From: Azospirillum brasilense
Lineage (GTDB): Bacteria > Pseudomonadota > Alphaproteobacteria > Azospirillales > Azospirillaceae
DNA length: 64,000 bases
Direction: 5' to 3'
Assembly (NCBI RefSeq): GCF_005222205.1
Contig: NZ_CP032346.1
Span: 1,781,096-1,845,095 of the forward strand
Positions 48,405 to 57,383 of the stretch are shown piece by piece. Position numbers and translations under genes: made by a program. Positions within the stretch are counted from its first letter, which is position 1. Each line of letters starts with the position of its first letter. Below the pieces are notes generated by a model that was not told the origin of the DNA, made no database searches, and saw only the letters and a list, made by a program, of their open reading frames with translations.

Positions 48405-48607
48405 GACGGTGCCGCCGCCGCCCGTCCGACGCACCTTTTCATGCTGCCCTCCCCTGTGCGCCGCCATCCCGCGGGATTTTACGGGTTTTAGATTAACCTT
48501 GCGCACAGGAGGCCCGTCAAGGCCGGTGGTGACAAATGAATGCAATGTTGCGCCGCGTTAGCGGTATCATCCCAAGAATTCTTTAAATCCTATGATAATA
48601 CTCGGTT

Positions 48608-49057
48608 TCAGGCGCGCTTTTCCCAACCGCCGCGGTCGTTTTGCTGCCAGTAGGTGAGGGCGTGCCCGGCGGCCTTGCAGAGCTTCCAGCGCTCACGCGC
48701 CGCCAGCACGGCGTCGCCGTCATTGCCGTCGAACAGGTCGCAGACGAGGTCGAAGGAGCCCATCGCGCCGCTGGTCACCCCGTCCACCAGAACCAGGACG
48801 GTGGACCCGTTGGGGTTCTCCTCCTCGGCGGTCAGCCAGACCGGCTGGTCGGCGGCGAAGCCGTCGCGCGCGGCGCCGTGCGGCAGGAAGGAGGAGGGGT
48901 CGTAGGTCCACAAATGCTGATTGAGCGCGTCCACCCGCTCCGGCGAGCCGGCCAGGACGACGGCGCGCCAGCCGCGCTCCAGAACCTTTTCCAGGATCTT
49001 CGGCAACGCCTGTTCGAGCGTGCGCCGCTGGAGGTGATAGAAACGGACCTCGCTCAT
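48608..49057 (-). CDS. holC: DNA polymerase III chi subunit
   Basis: The 149-residue protein matches HolC: VRFYHLQRRTLEQALPKILEKVLERGWRAVV at residues 4-34, HLWTYDPSSFLPHG and the PVWLT segment. Chi binds SSB and links it to the clamp loader. The gene is followed downstream by a 203-bp gap before the receiver kinase, and is preceded by pepA, a neighbour often found with holC in proteobacteria. Confidence 0.93.
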   Translation of the reverse strand: MSEVRFYHLQRRTLEQALPKILEKVLERGWRAVVLAGSPERVDALNQHLWTYDPSSFLPHGAARDGFAADQPVWLTAEEENPNGSTVLVLVDGVTSGAMGSFDLVCDLFDGNDGDAVLAARERWKLCKAAGHALTYWQQNDRGGWEKRA

Positions 49058-49075
49058 GGCCCCTCATGGAAATGT

Positions 49076-49099
49076 CCCTCTCCCCCAGGGGGGAGAGGG
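49076..49099. repeat. CCCTCTCCCC palindrome between pepA and holC
   Basis: CCCTCTCCCC (49076-49085) pairs with GGGGAGAGGG (49090-49099). It has the same core as the 26321 element but is a single short hairpin. It lies downstream of the pepA stop and just upstream of holC, so it could dampen pepA read-through into holC. Confidence 0.6.
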
Positions 49100-49129
49100 T
49101 TGAAAACGGCACCCGCCGGACGAGGACCC

Positions 49130-50632
49130 TTACTTGCCCTCGTGGTAGCTCGCCACGAAGCGGTCGAGCAGGCGGACGCCGAAGGCGGTGCCGCCCTTCG
49201 GCACGGTGGCCGTGTCCTTCTTCGACCAGGCGACGCCGGCGATGTCGATGTGCGCCCAGGGCAGGTCCTCGACGAAGCGCTTGAGGAACTGCGCGCCGAC
49301 GATGCTGCCGGCCCCGCGGCCCGACCCGACGTTCTTCATGTCGGCGATGTCGGAGTTGATGTCCTTGTCGTAGGCGTCGCCCATCGGCAGGCGCCACAGC
49401 GGCTCGCCCACCGACCGGCCGGCGGCCAGCAGGTTCTCGGCCAGCCAGTCGTCGTTGGCGAACAGGCCGGCGTGCTCATGGCCCAGCGCGATGATGACCG
49501 CACCGGTCAGGGTGGCGAGGTCGACCAGCAGGCGCGGCTTGAAGGTCTCCTGCGCATAGGTCAGGCAGTCGGCCAGGACGAGGCGGCCTTCGGCGTCGGT
49601 GTTGATCACCTCGATGGTCTGGCCGGACAGCGAGGTCACCACGTCGCCGGGCCGCTGCGCGGTGCCGGACGGCATGTTCTCGACCAGGCCGACGATGCCG
49701 ACGGCGTTCACCTTCGCCTTGCGGGCGGCCAGGGCGCGCATGGTGCCGATGACCACCGCGGCGCCGCCCATGTCCCACTTCATGTCCTCCATCCCGGCGG
49801 CGGGCTTGATGGAGATGCCGCCGGTGTCGAAGGTCACGCCCTTGCCGATGAAGGCGAGCGGGCGGCGATCCTCGGCGTCGGGGGCACCGTCCCAGCGCAT
49901 CACGACGACGCGCGGCTCAAAGGCGCTGCCCTGGGCGACGCCGATCAGAGCGCCCATGCCGAGCTTCTTCAGCTTCTTGAGGTCCAGCACCTCGACCTGC
50001 AGGCCGACGTCGGTCAGGTCCCGGCAGCGGTCAGCGAGGCTTTCCGGGTTCAGGACGTTGGCCGGCTCCGACACCAGATCGCGGGTGTAGGCGACGGACT
50101 CGGCCAGCGGCTCCAGGCGGCCGTAGGCGCGCTTGGCGGCGTCCGGCTCCGCGGTCAGGACGATGATCTTCTTGAGGGAGGGCTTGGCCTCCTTCTTCTC
50201 GGTCGTCCGGTATTTGTCGAAGCGGTAGGAGCGCAGCTGCGCGCCGAAGGCCAGCTCCGCCGCCGCGGCGTCGGGGGCCACGGTGCCGCCGTCCGGCAGG
50301 TCGAGCAGGACGGAGACCTCGGTCTCTCCGGACTTGTCCAGGGCGGCGACGATGGAGCCGCCGACGGCCTGGAGGGCAGCCTCCGACAGATCCTCGCCCT
50401 TGCCGATGCCGACCAGGAGGACGCGGTCGAACTCGACCCCGGCCGGCGCGAGGATCGCCAGCGTCTCCTCCTTCTTGCCGGTGAAGCGGCTGGCCTTCAT
50501 GGCGCGGGACAGCGTGCCGCCCGTCTTCTGGTCGAGATCCTGCCCCGCGGCGCCGAGCGCGCGATCGGTGGCGACGGTGACGGCGACGGTGCCGGACTTG
50601 GGCAGCGCGGGCTTCGCAAAGGCGAACTTCAT
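49130..50632 (-). CDS. pepA: Leucyl aminopeptidase
   Basis: The 500-residue M17 peptidase has the N-terminal macro-like domain and a catalytic domain with GKGVTFDTGG (metal and catalytic Lys), MKWDMGGAA, and the signature NTDAEGRLVLADCLTYA, whose Asp and Glu bind the two metals. It cleaves N-terminal Leu and other residues and also binds DNA in some species. AGGAGCC lies before the ATG at 50632. It is divergent from lptG, as is common in alphaproteobacteria. Confidence 0.95.
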   Translation of the reverse strand: MKFAFAKPALPKSGTVAVTVATDRALGAAGQDLDQKTGGTLSRAMKASRFTGKKEETLAILAPAGVEFDRVLLVGIGKGEDLSEAALQAVGGSIVAALDKSGETEVSVLLDLPDGGTVAPDAAAAELAFGAQLRSYRFDKYRTTEKKEAKPSLKKIIVLTAEPDAAKRAYGRLEPLAESVAYTRDLVSEPANVLNPESLADRCRDLTDVGLQVEVLDLKKLKKLGMGALIGVAQGSAFEPRVVVMRWDGAPDAEDRRPLAFIGKGVTFDTGGISIKPAAGMEDMKWDMGGAAVVIGTMRALAARKAKVNAVGIVGLVENMPSGTAQRPGDVVTSLSGQTIEVINTDAEGRLVLADCLTYAQETFKPRLLVDLATLTGAVIIALGHEHAGLFANDDWLAENLLAAGRSVGEPLWRLPMGDAYDKDINSDIADMKNVGSGRGAGSIVGAQFLKRFVEDLPWAHIDIAGVAWSKKDTATVPKGGTAFGVRLLDRFVASYHEGK

Positions 50633-50858
50633 CGGCTCCTCTCGGGCTCCTCTCGGCTGGGACGGCCGGCGCGCGGGCGCCGGGGCGGGTGGGATCGATC
50701 CGCAACCACCCTGGGATAAAGACCTTCCCGTGCGCCCTGTCAAGGCGCGGACCGGTTGTTTCCCGCGCCCGTCCGCAGTACATAGCCCCGGCACGCCGTG
50801 GTGGAAGCCCCCGGCGCGCCGCGTACCGCCCGTCGATCGGCCGGGGAGGCCGGAGCCC

Positions 50859-51953
50859 ATGTATTCATCCGCCACGCTGTCGCGCTACATCGGGCGCCAG
50901 TTCGTCACCTGGTTCCTGTTGCTGCTCGGCATCCTGCTGTCGATCATCCTGCTGCTCGACGTCGTGGAACTGCTGCGCCGCGCCGGGACCAAGCCGGACA
51001 TCACCTTCTGGCTGGTCCTGCGCATGGCCCTGCTGAAGCTGCCGGAGATCGGCCAGCAGATCTTTCCCTTCGTGATCCTGTTCAGCGGCATGTTCACCTT
51101 CTGGCGGCTGACGCGCAGCGCGGAGCTGGTGGTGGCCCGCGCGGTCGGCGTGTCGGCGTGGCAGTTCCTGACCCCGGTGCTGATCGCCGCGCTGATGATC
51201 GGTGCGGTGAAGGTGACGATGATCAACCCGGTCGGCGCCGTCTTCATCGCCAAGTACAACCAGCTTCAGGACCGCTATCTGAAACTGAAGTCGAGCAGCT
51301 TCGACGTCTCGCGCAGCGGCCTCTGGCTGCGCCAGCAGGAGGCGGGGGAGCAGTATTTCATCCACGCCGACGGCGTGAACCCGCTGACCTTCGAGATGAG
51401 CCAGGTGATCGTCCTGCGCTTCGACACCAACATGACCTACATCGGCCGGGTCGACGCGCCGCGCGCCGTGCTGCGCGACCGGAAGTGGGAGTTGCAGGAC
51501 GCCACGATCAACTTGGGCAAGAAGGAGTCGGAGACGGTTCCGGCCTACGTCATTCCGACGGAGCTGAACCGGACCACCATCGAGGAGAGCTTCGCCGCGC
51601 CGGAGACGATCTCCTTCTGGGATCTGCCGCAATTCATCCGCACGCTGGAGGCCACCGGCTTCCCGGCGGTCCGGCACCGCTTGCATTACCAGTCGCTGCT
51701 GTCGCAGCCCCTGCTCTATGTGGCGATGGTGCTGTTCGCCGCGGCCTTCTCGCTGCGGCTGCCGCGGCGCGGCGGCACGATGACCATGGTGTCCGGCGGC
51801 GTTCTGACCGGGTTCGTGCTGTTCGTGATGACCGACGTGATCCGCACCTTCGGCATCTCCGAAACCATCCCGCTGGCCATGGCGGCCTGGAGCCCGGCCT
51901 GTGTCAGCGTGCTTCTGGGCACCGCGGTGCTGTTGCATCTGGAGGACGGCTGA
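50859..51953 (+). CDS. lptG: LPS export ABC transporter permease (LptG)
   Basis: The 364-residue protein has six hydrophobic segments in the YjgP/YjgQ layout: an N-terminal block (SRYIGRQFVTWFLLLL, LLDVVELLRRAG, then LPEIGQQIFPFVILFSGMFT), a periplasmic beta-jellyroll of about 150 residues, and three C-terminal helices. LDVVELLRRA and the RSAELVVARAVGVS loop fit LptG better than LptF. LptG works with LptF and LptB to pull LPS from the inner membrane. Neither lptF nor lptD is adjacent here: surA follows directly. Confidence 0.87.
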   Translation: MYSSATLSRYIGRQFVTWFLLLLGILLSIILLLDVVELLRRAGTKPDITFWLVLRMALLKLPEIGQQIFPFVILFSGMFTFWRLTRSAELVVARAVGVSAWQFLTPVLIAALMIGAVKVTMINPVGAVFIAKYNQLQDRYLKLKSSSFDVSRSGLWLRQQEAGEQYFIHADGVNPLTFEMSQVIVLRFDTNMTYIGRVDAPRAVLRDRKWELQDATINLGKKESETVPAYVIPTELNRTTIEESFAAPETISFWDLPQFIRTLEATGFPAVRHRLHYQSLLSQPLLYVAMVLFAAAFSLRLPRRGGTMTMVSGGVLTGFVLFVMTDVIRTFGISETIPLAMAAWSPACVSVLLGTAVLLHLEDG

Positions 51954-52092
51954 CGCCGGATCCGGAGCAGGGCTGACGCCGACCGCCCGGTCTTTGGACA
52001 CAATTCCGTTCCAGGATACGACCCACGATTCCGTTTACACGCGCCCGGGGGGGCCGTATTAAACGGCAACCACCTCTGGAGTCTGGAGCACC

Positions 52093-53538
52093 ATGCAGAG
52101 TTTGCGAGCCGTCCGGTCTGCCTTCGCCGTGGCGACCGCCTGCGCCCTTCTTGCCGCCGGCGCGCCCGCCGCGGCCCAGACGCGGGCTCCCAACGCTCCA
52201 AACAGCCCTGCTGCGGGAACGCAAGGCCCCGCGGAACGCATCGCCGCCGTCGTGAACGACGAGGTCATCTCGCTGTCCGACGTGCACGCGCGCATCCGCC
52301 TCGCCCTGCTGAACGCCGGTGCCCAGGACAGCGCGGAGACGCGCCAGCGCCTGACCCCGCAGGTGCTCCGCCAGCTGGTCGACGAGCGGCTCCAGCTTCA
52401 GGAGGCCAAGCGCCTCGGCGTCTCGGTGCCGTCCAAGGAGATCGACGAGGCCATCGGGCGCATCGCCGAACAGAACCGCATGGGCCGCCCGCAGCTCGAA
52501 GCCATGCTGAAGGCGCAGAACGTCCCGGTCTCCACCCTGCGCGAGCAGGTGCGGGCGCTGCTGTCCTGGCAGCGGGTGATGCAGCGCCGCATCCGGCAGG
52601 AGGTGGTGATCGGCGACGAGGAGATCGACGCCGTGATGCAGCGCATCAAGGCCAACATCGGCAAGCCGGAGTATCTGGTGGCCGAGATCTTCCTGGCCGT
52701 CGACAGCCCCGACCAGGACGAGGAGGTGCGGCGCAACGCCGAACGGCTGGTCGAGGAGGTGCGCCGCGGCGGCAACTTCGCGGCGCTGGCCCGCCAGTTC
52801 TCGCAGTCCGCCGGCGCCGCCTCGGGCGGCGACATGGGCTGGGTCCGCACGGGCGAGCTGAACGCCGAGCTGGACAAGACCCTGTCCACCATGCGCGCCG
52901 GCCAGCTCTCCTCGCCGGTCCGCACGGCGACCGGCTATCACGTCCTGCTGGTGCGCGACCAGCGGCCCTTCGGCAGCAACGCCTCGACCGCTCCGCCGCC
53001 GGCCCCGCCGCCGCGCCCGCGCGCCCAGCCGAAGCCCGATCTGGCCAAGGCCAAGGTCAACATGAAGCAGATCGTCATCCCGGCCCCCTCGAAGGAGGAG
53101 CTGAAGGCGGTCCAGGCCCAGGCGGAGAAGCTGCGCAAGTCAATCAAGAGCTGCACCGACTTCGACGAGAAGGCCCGCGCCATGGGCATTCCGGAGTCGG
53201 GCGACATGGGCACGCTGCGGGTCAAGGACCTCGCGCCGGGCCTCCAGCAGCTCGCCGTCGGCATCCCGCTCGGCCAGCCCAGCCCGGTGCTGATGAGCCC
53301 GGGCGGCGCCGTCATCCTGATCGTCTGCAAGCGTGACGTGCCGATGATCGAGCCGCCGCCGGAGGCCGAGCCGCAGCCGGTCGCCGCCCCGGCCCCGCCG
53401 CCGATCGACCCCAAGGACATCAAGATGCCGCCGCGCGAGGAGATCGAGCGCGACCTGATCAACGAGCGCGCCGACCTGCTGGCCCGCCGCTACCTGCGCG
53501 ACCTGCGCCGCACCGCCTTCGTGGAGATCCGCAACTGA
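52093..53538 (+). CDS. surA: Periplasmic chaperone and peptidyl-prolyl isomerase SurA
   Basis: A 481-residue exported protein with a signal peptide (to about residue 28, AAQ). The N-terminal SurA domain (IAAVVNDEVISLSDVHARI) is followed by a parvulin domain (YLVAEIFLAVDSPDQ, SAGAASGGDMGWVRTGELN, GYHVLLVRDQR) at about 190-300, a Pro-rich linker, and a second, degenerate parvulin-like part near 330-430. SurA folds outer-membrane beta-barrels such as LptD. CTGGAG precedes the ATG. Its stop overlaps the start of pdxA (TGATG). Confidence 0.92.
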   Translation: MQSLRAVRSAFAVATACALLAAGAPAAAQTRAPNAPNSPAAGTQGPAERIAAVVNDEVISLSDVHARIRLALLNAGAQDSAETRQRLTPQVLRQLVDERLQLQEAKRLGVSVPSKEIDEAIGRIAEQNRMGRPQLEAMLKAQNVPVSTLREQVRALLSWQRVMQRRIRQEVVIGDEEIDAVMQRIKANIGKPEYLVAEIFLAVDSPDQDEEVRRNAERLVEEVRRGGNFAALARQFSQSAGAASGGDMGWVRTGELNAELDKTLSTMRAGQLSSPVRTATGYHVLLVRDQRPFGSNASTAPPPAPPPRPRAQPKPDLAKAKVNMKQIVIPAPSKEELKAVQAQAEKLRKSIKSCTDFDEKARAMGIPESGDMGTLRVKDLAPGLQQLAVGIPLGQPSPVLMSPGGAVILIVCKRDVPMIEPPPEAEPQPVAAPAPPPIDPKDIKMPPREEIERDLINERADLLARRYLRDLRRTAFVEIRN

Positions 53539-54575
53539 TGACCGAATCCGGCGTCCGGCCGCCGCTCGCCCTGACCATGGGCGAGCCGGCGGGGATCGGC
53601 GGGGAGATCGCACTGAAGGCCTGGGCGGAAGCTCAGGGGAAGGCCGGGGCGGCCCGCGCGGACGGCGCGGTGCCGCCCTTCGTCCTTCTCGACGATCCCG
53701 CCCGCCTGGAGGCGCTCGCCGCCCGGCTCGGCCTGCCGGTGCCGGTCAGGGCGGTGGGCAGCATGGCCGAGGGTGCTGCGCTGTTCGGCGCGGCGCTGCC
53801 GGTGCTGCCCCAGCCGCTGGCGGCCCCGGTCACGCCGGGCCGGCCGGACCCGGCCAACGGGGCCGCGGTGATCGCCAGCATCGACCGGGCGGTCGAGCTG
53901 GTCCGCCGCGGGGAGGCGGCGGCGGTCGTCACCAACCCGATCCAGAAGTCGGCGCTCTACGCCGCCGGCTTCCGCCATCCTGGACATACCGAATATCTGG
54001 CCCATCTGGCCGGGCTCACCGATGAGCCGGTGATGATGCTGGCCGCGCAGGATCTGCGCGTCGTGCCGGTGACCATCCATGTCTCCGTCCGCAACGCCGT
54101 GCCGCTGGTGACGCGGGAGGCGATCCTGCACGCCGGGCGGGTCACCGCGGCGGCGCTGGCCCGCGACTTCGGCATCGCGCGGCCCCGGCTGGCCGTCGCC
54201 GCCCTGAACCCCCACGCGGGGGAGGGCGGCGCCATGGGGCGGGAGGAGATCGACGTCATCGCCCCGGCGGTCGCCGACCTGCGGGCGGAGGGAATCGACG
54301 CGGTGGGGCCGCGGCCCGCCGACACGCTGTTCCACGCGGCGGCGCGGCGCGGCTACGACGCGGCGCTGTGCATGTACCACGATCAGGCGCTGATCCCGCT
54401 GAAGACCATCGACTTCGACACGGGGGTCAACATCACGCTGGGGCTGCCCTTCGTCCGCACCTCGCCGGACCATGGGACGGCGCTGGACATCGCCGGCACG
54501 GGCAAGGCCGGCGCGTCGAGCCTGATCGCCGCCCTGACGACGGCGGAGGCCATGGCCGCCCGCCGCCGCGCCTGA
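53538..54575 (+). CDS. pdxA: 4-hydroxythreonine-4-phosphate dehydrogenase
   Basis: The 345-residue enzyme acts in pyridoxal 5'-phosphate synthesis. It has LTMGEPAGIGGEIALKAW at the start, the substrate/metal motif GHTEYLA, the LNPHAGEGGAMGREE segment and MYHDQALIPLK, followed by FVRTSPDHGTALDIAGTG. It is translationally coupled to surA. In many proteobacteria ksgA follows at once; here it lies about 6 kb further on. Confidence 0.95.
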   Translation: MTESGVRPPLALTMGEPAGIGGEIALKAWAEAQGKAGAARADGAVPPFVLLDDPARLEALAARLGLPVPVRAVGSMAEGAALFGAALPVLPQPLAAPVTPGRPDPANGAAVIASIDRAVELVRRGEAAAVVTNPIQKSALYAAGFRHPGHTEYLAHLAGLTDEPVMMLAAQDLRVVPVTIHVSVRNAVPLVTREAILHAGRVTAAALARDFGIARPRLAVAALNPHAGEGGAMGREEIDVIAPAVADLRAEGIDAVGPRPADTLFHAAARRGYDAALCMYHDQALIPLKTIDFDTGVNITLGLPFVRTSPDHGTALDIAGTGKAGASSLIAALTTAEAMAARRRA

Positions 54576-54594
54576 CCTTCGCCGCGCCTGACCC

Positions 54595-54717
54595 TCAGAG
54601 GCGGACCGAGCTGCTGGAGAAGCGGCTGGCCGAGCTGTGGTCGATGGAGGTCAGCGCGACCGACGCGCCGACGGCGATGACGATGGCGGCGGCGAAGCCG
54701 AGCAGCATGGCTTTCAT
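54595..54717 (-). CDS. 40-residue single-helix membrane protein
   Basis: A short frame from ATG 54717 to TGA 54595, convergent with pdxA (gap 19 bp). The product MKAMLLGFAAAIVIAVGASV is followed by a Ser-rich tail, so it is a short membrane or exported peptide. AGGAG lies eight bases before the start. No family is recognised; coding status rests on the ribosome site and the clean signal-like helix. Confidence 0.55.
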   Translation of the reverse strand: MKAMLLGFAAAIVIAVGASVALTSIDHSSASRFSSSSVRL

Positions 54718-54846
54718 GGGGGGCGCTCCTGGAACCTGATTCTGGTTTCGGCGCAAACGCGCCTTTTTCCAAGACCATAAGCGGGGCGGAGCGCGCTTTC
54801 AACCACACTCGGGTCTCGGCCGGGGGCGGCCGGGGAAAGCGCGCCT

Positions 54847-54960
54847 AAAGCGGATTGCAATCCGCTTTGGACCGCGCCGGCGGTCCCGGTCGCACATGCG
54901 ACCGGAGCCCGCCGGCGAATGAGGCGCTATGATTCTAAAGCGAACGGAAGTTCGCTTTAG
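54847..54960. repeat. Array of three perfect palindromes downstream of the MHYT kinase gene
   Basis: Three inverted repeats lie in series: a 22-bp perfect palindrome (54847-54868) centred on ATTGCAAT; a nested double stem, CGCCGGCGG/CCGCCGGCG (54875-54883 with 54909-54917) around CCGGTCGCA/TGCGACCGG; and CTAAAGCGAAC/GTTCGCTTTAG (54935-54945 with 54950-54960) with loop GGAA. The last one covers the stop codon of the gene at 54957. The first and third share the AAAGCG stem end. Confidence 0.8.
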
Positions 54961-57350
54961 GCCGCGGAGTTCAGGGCGTTGCGCAGCACCTCGGGGGCCA
55001 CCGGCTTGTGCAGCAGGCGGTGGCCGCTCTGCTGGACCTCGGCGATGCGCGCGGGGTCGGTGTCGCCGGTCAGCACCAGCGCGGGCACCCGCACCCCGCA
55101 CACCCCGTAGATGTCGCGGATGGCCTGAAGCCCTGTCCGTCCCTCGCGCAGGCGGTAATCGGCGACGATCATGTCGGGGCGCTGGCCGAGGCTGGTCAGC
55201 GTGCCCACCGCCTCGTCGGCGGAGACGGCGGCCACCACCTCGTACCCCCACTCCTCCAGCATCGTCCGCATGGAGAGCAGGATGATGGCGTCGTCCTCCA
55301 CCACCACGACCAGACCCTTGCCGCCGTTGGCGGCGGGCTGGGCGGCGGACTGGGCGGCCGGGCGGCAGGTCTTCATCACCTGGCGCGGCGCGACCGACGG
55401 TACGGTCAGGCCGAAGGCGCTGCCCCGTCCCGGCTGGGAGCGCAGGGTCACCTCATGGCCGAGCAGCCCGGCCAGCCGCCGCACGATGGCGAGCCCCAGC
55501 CCCAGCCCCTTGCGCCGGTCGCGTTCGGGGTTGGCGAGCTGGGTGAATTCGACGAACACCTCGTCGCGCTTGTTCTCGGGGATGCCGATGCCGGTGTCGA
55601 GCACCTCGATCCGCAGGTCTTTGCCGGTGCGGCGGCAGCCGATCAGGATACGCCCGCTCTCCGTGTAGCGGATGGCGTTCTCGACGAGATTGCGCAGGAT
55701 GCGCTCGACCAGCGCCGGGTCGCTGCGCGTCCAGCCGTCGGTGGGGACGTGGCGCAGCGCGATCCCCACCTCCGCCGCGCGGCCGCGATATTCGTCGGCG
55801 AGGCGCTGCAGCAGCGGGCCCAGCGCGAACTCCGTCACCGCGGGGGTGACCACCCCGGCGTCCAGCCGCGACACGTCCAGCAGGCTGTCCAGCAGCGTGC
55901 GCAGGCCGTTCAGCGACTCGCTCATGCTCGCCAGCAGGGGCGAGGCGGGATGGCCGTCGAGCCGGTCGGACAGGGCGTGCGCGAAGAAGAACAGCGACTG
56001 CACGGGCTGGCGCAGGTCGTGGCTGGCCGCGGCGAGGAACTTGGTCTTGGCCATGTCCGCCCGTTCGGCGTTGTCGCGGGCGGTCAGCGCCTCCTCGCGG
56101 GCGCGCTCCGCCTCCGCCTTGGCGCGGTGCAGGGCGTCCTCCGCCGCCTTGCGGGCGGTGATGTCGCGCATGATGCCGGTGAACAGGCGCTGCCGCCCGT
56201 CGTGCCATTCGGCCACCGACAGCTCCAGCGGGAAGAGGGAACCGTCCTTGCGCCGGCCCTCGACCTCGCGCCCGATGCCGATGATCCGCCGCTCGCCGGT
56301 CTCGCGGAAATGCGCCATGTAGCCGTCATGGGCGGAGTGGTGCGGCTCCGCCATCAGGATGCGGACGTTCGCGCCGACGGCCTCCGCCGCGCCGTAGCCG
56401 AAGGTCGTCTCGGCCGCCCGGTTGAAGGACTGGATGGTGCCGGTCTCGTCGATCACCACGATGGGGTCGACGGCGGAGTCGACGACGGCGCGGTAGCGCG
56501 CCTCCTGCCCCGCCGCGCGCTCCGCCGAGCGGCGCCGGTCGATCAGGACGGAGAGCAGCCCCAGCGAGAGGATCAGCAGCGTCCCCACCCCGGTCCCCAC
56601 CGCCAGGGATGGGGTCGACAGCACGAAACCGAGGTCGTCCCCGGTCGGGACGGCGTCCGTATTGGCGGCATGCCCAATGGCGGTTACGTCCGCGTTGGCG
56701 GCGGCCATGCCGATGTAATGCATGCTGACCACCGCGGCGCCGAGCACCAGCGCGCCGGACAGGCGCTGCAGGGGGCTGGCCGTGCGGAAGGCGAGCCAGA
56801 GCGCGGCGGTCGAGGCGGCGACGGCGATGACCACCGACGCGACGACCAGAAGCGTGTCGTAGATCAGCGGCACCGGCAGCCGCATGCCGGCCATGCCGAC
56901 GTAGTGCATGGAAACGATCCCGAAGCCGGTCAGCAGACCCGCCGCCGCCAGGGTCGCCCGGCCGCCTCCGCCGTGCGCCACGGCGAAGAGGCCGGTCCCC
57001 GACACCCCGACCGCCAGGAAAAAGGAAAGCGCGGTCAGCAGGATGTCATAGGACACCGGCATGGGCATGCGCATCGCCATCATGCCGATGAAGTGCATCG
57101 ACCAGATCCCCGCACCGAGGGCCAGCGCGGCGGCGCCCAGCCAGCCGTTCCGTCCCCGCCCGGCGTCCCGCGCGTGGGAGGCGAGGTCCAGGGCCACATA
57201 GCCGCCGAAAGAGGCCACGACAACGGACAGCGCAACGAGGTAAGGATCGTAATGGCCGAGCACGATGGGGCGCACCGAGAGTGGACGAGGGGACGGACGC
57301 GCGATGTCAGAAACGTTAGATAGTGGAAATCCGCAGCGAACCCAAGCCAC
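54957..57350 (-). CDS. MHYT-PAS hybrid sensor histidine kinase
   Basis: The 797-residue protein has a seven-helix MHYT sensor with the three diagnostic motifs MHFIGM, MHYVGM and MHYIGM (residues about 85-215), which may bind copper and sense oxygen, CO or NO. A PAS domain (AVVDSAVDPIVVIDETG, about 285-400), a HisKA domain with SHDLRQPVQSLFFF, an ATPase domain (NLVENAIRY, GLGLGLAIV) and a C-terminal receiver with IVADYRLREG follow. The GTG at 57350 has AGGGGCG upstream; starts nearer the first helix (57275, 57263) lack one. The hairpin overlapping its stop may terminate transcription. Confidence 0.9.
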   Translation of the reverse strand: MAWVRCGFPLSNVSDIARPSPRPLSVRPIVLGHYDPYLVALSVVVASFGGYVALDLASHARDAGRGRNGWLGAAALALGAGIWSMHFIGMMAMRMPMPVSYDILLTALSFFLAVGVSGTGLFAVAHGGGGRATLAAAGLLTGFGIVSMHYVGMAGMRLPVPLIYDTLLVVASVVIAVAASTAALWLAFRTASPLQRLSGALVLGAAVVSMHYIGMAAANADVTAIGHAANTDAVPTGDDLGFVLSTPSLAVGTGVGTLLILSLGLLSVLIDRRRSAERAAGQEARYRAVVDSAVDPIVVIDETGTIQSFNRAAETTFGYGAAEAVGANVRILMAEPHHSAHDGYMAHFRETGERRIIGIGREVEGRRKDGSLFPLELSVAEWHDGRQRLFTGIMRDITARKAAEDALHRAKAEAERAREEALTARDNAERADMAKTKFLAAASHDLRQPVQSLFFFAHALSDRLDGHPASPLLASMSESLNGLRTLLDSLLDVSRLDAGVVTPAVTEFALGPLLQRLADEYRGRAAEVGIALRHVPTDGWTRSDPALVERILRNLVENAIRYTESGRILIGCRRTGKDLRIEVLDTGIGIPENKRDEVFVEFTQLANPERDRRKGLGLGLAIVRRLAGLLGHEVTLRSQPGRGSAFGLTVPSVAPRQVMKTCRPAAQSAAQPAANGGKGLVVVVEDDAIILLSMRTMLEEWGYEVVAAVSADEAVGTLTSLGQRPDMIVADYRLREGRTGLQAIRDIYGVCGVRVPALVLTGDTDPARIAEVQQSGHRLLHKPVAPEVLRNALNSAA

Positions 57351-57383
57351 CGAAACGCCCCTGTACGCCCGACGAAAGACCTA

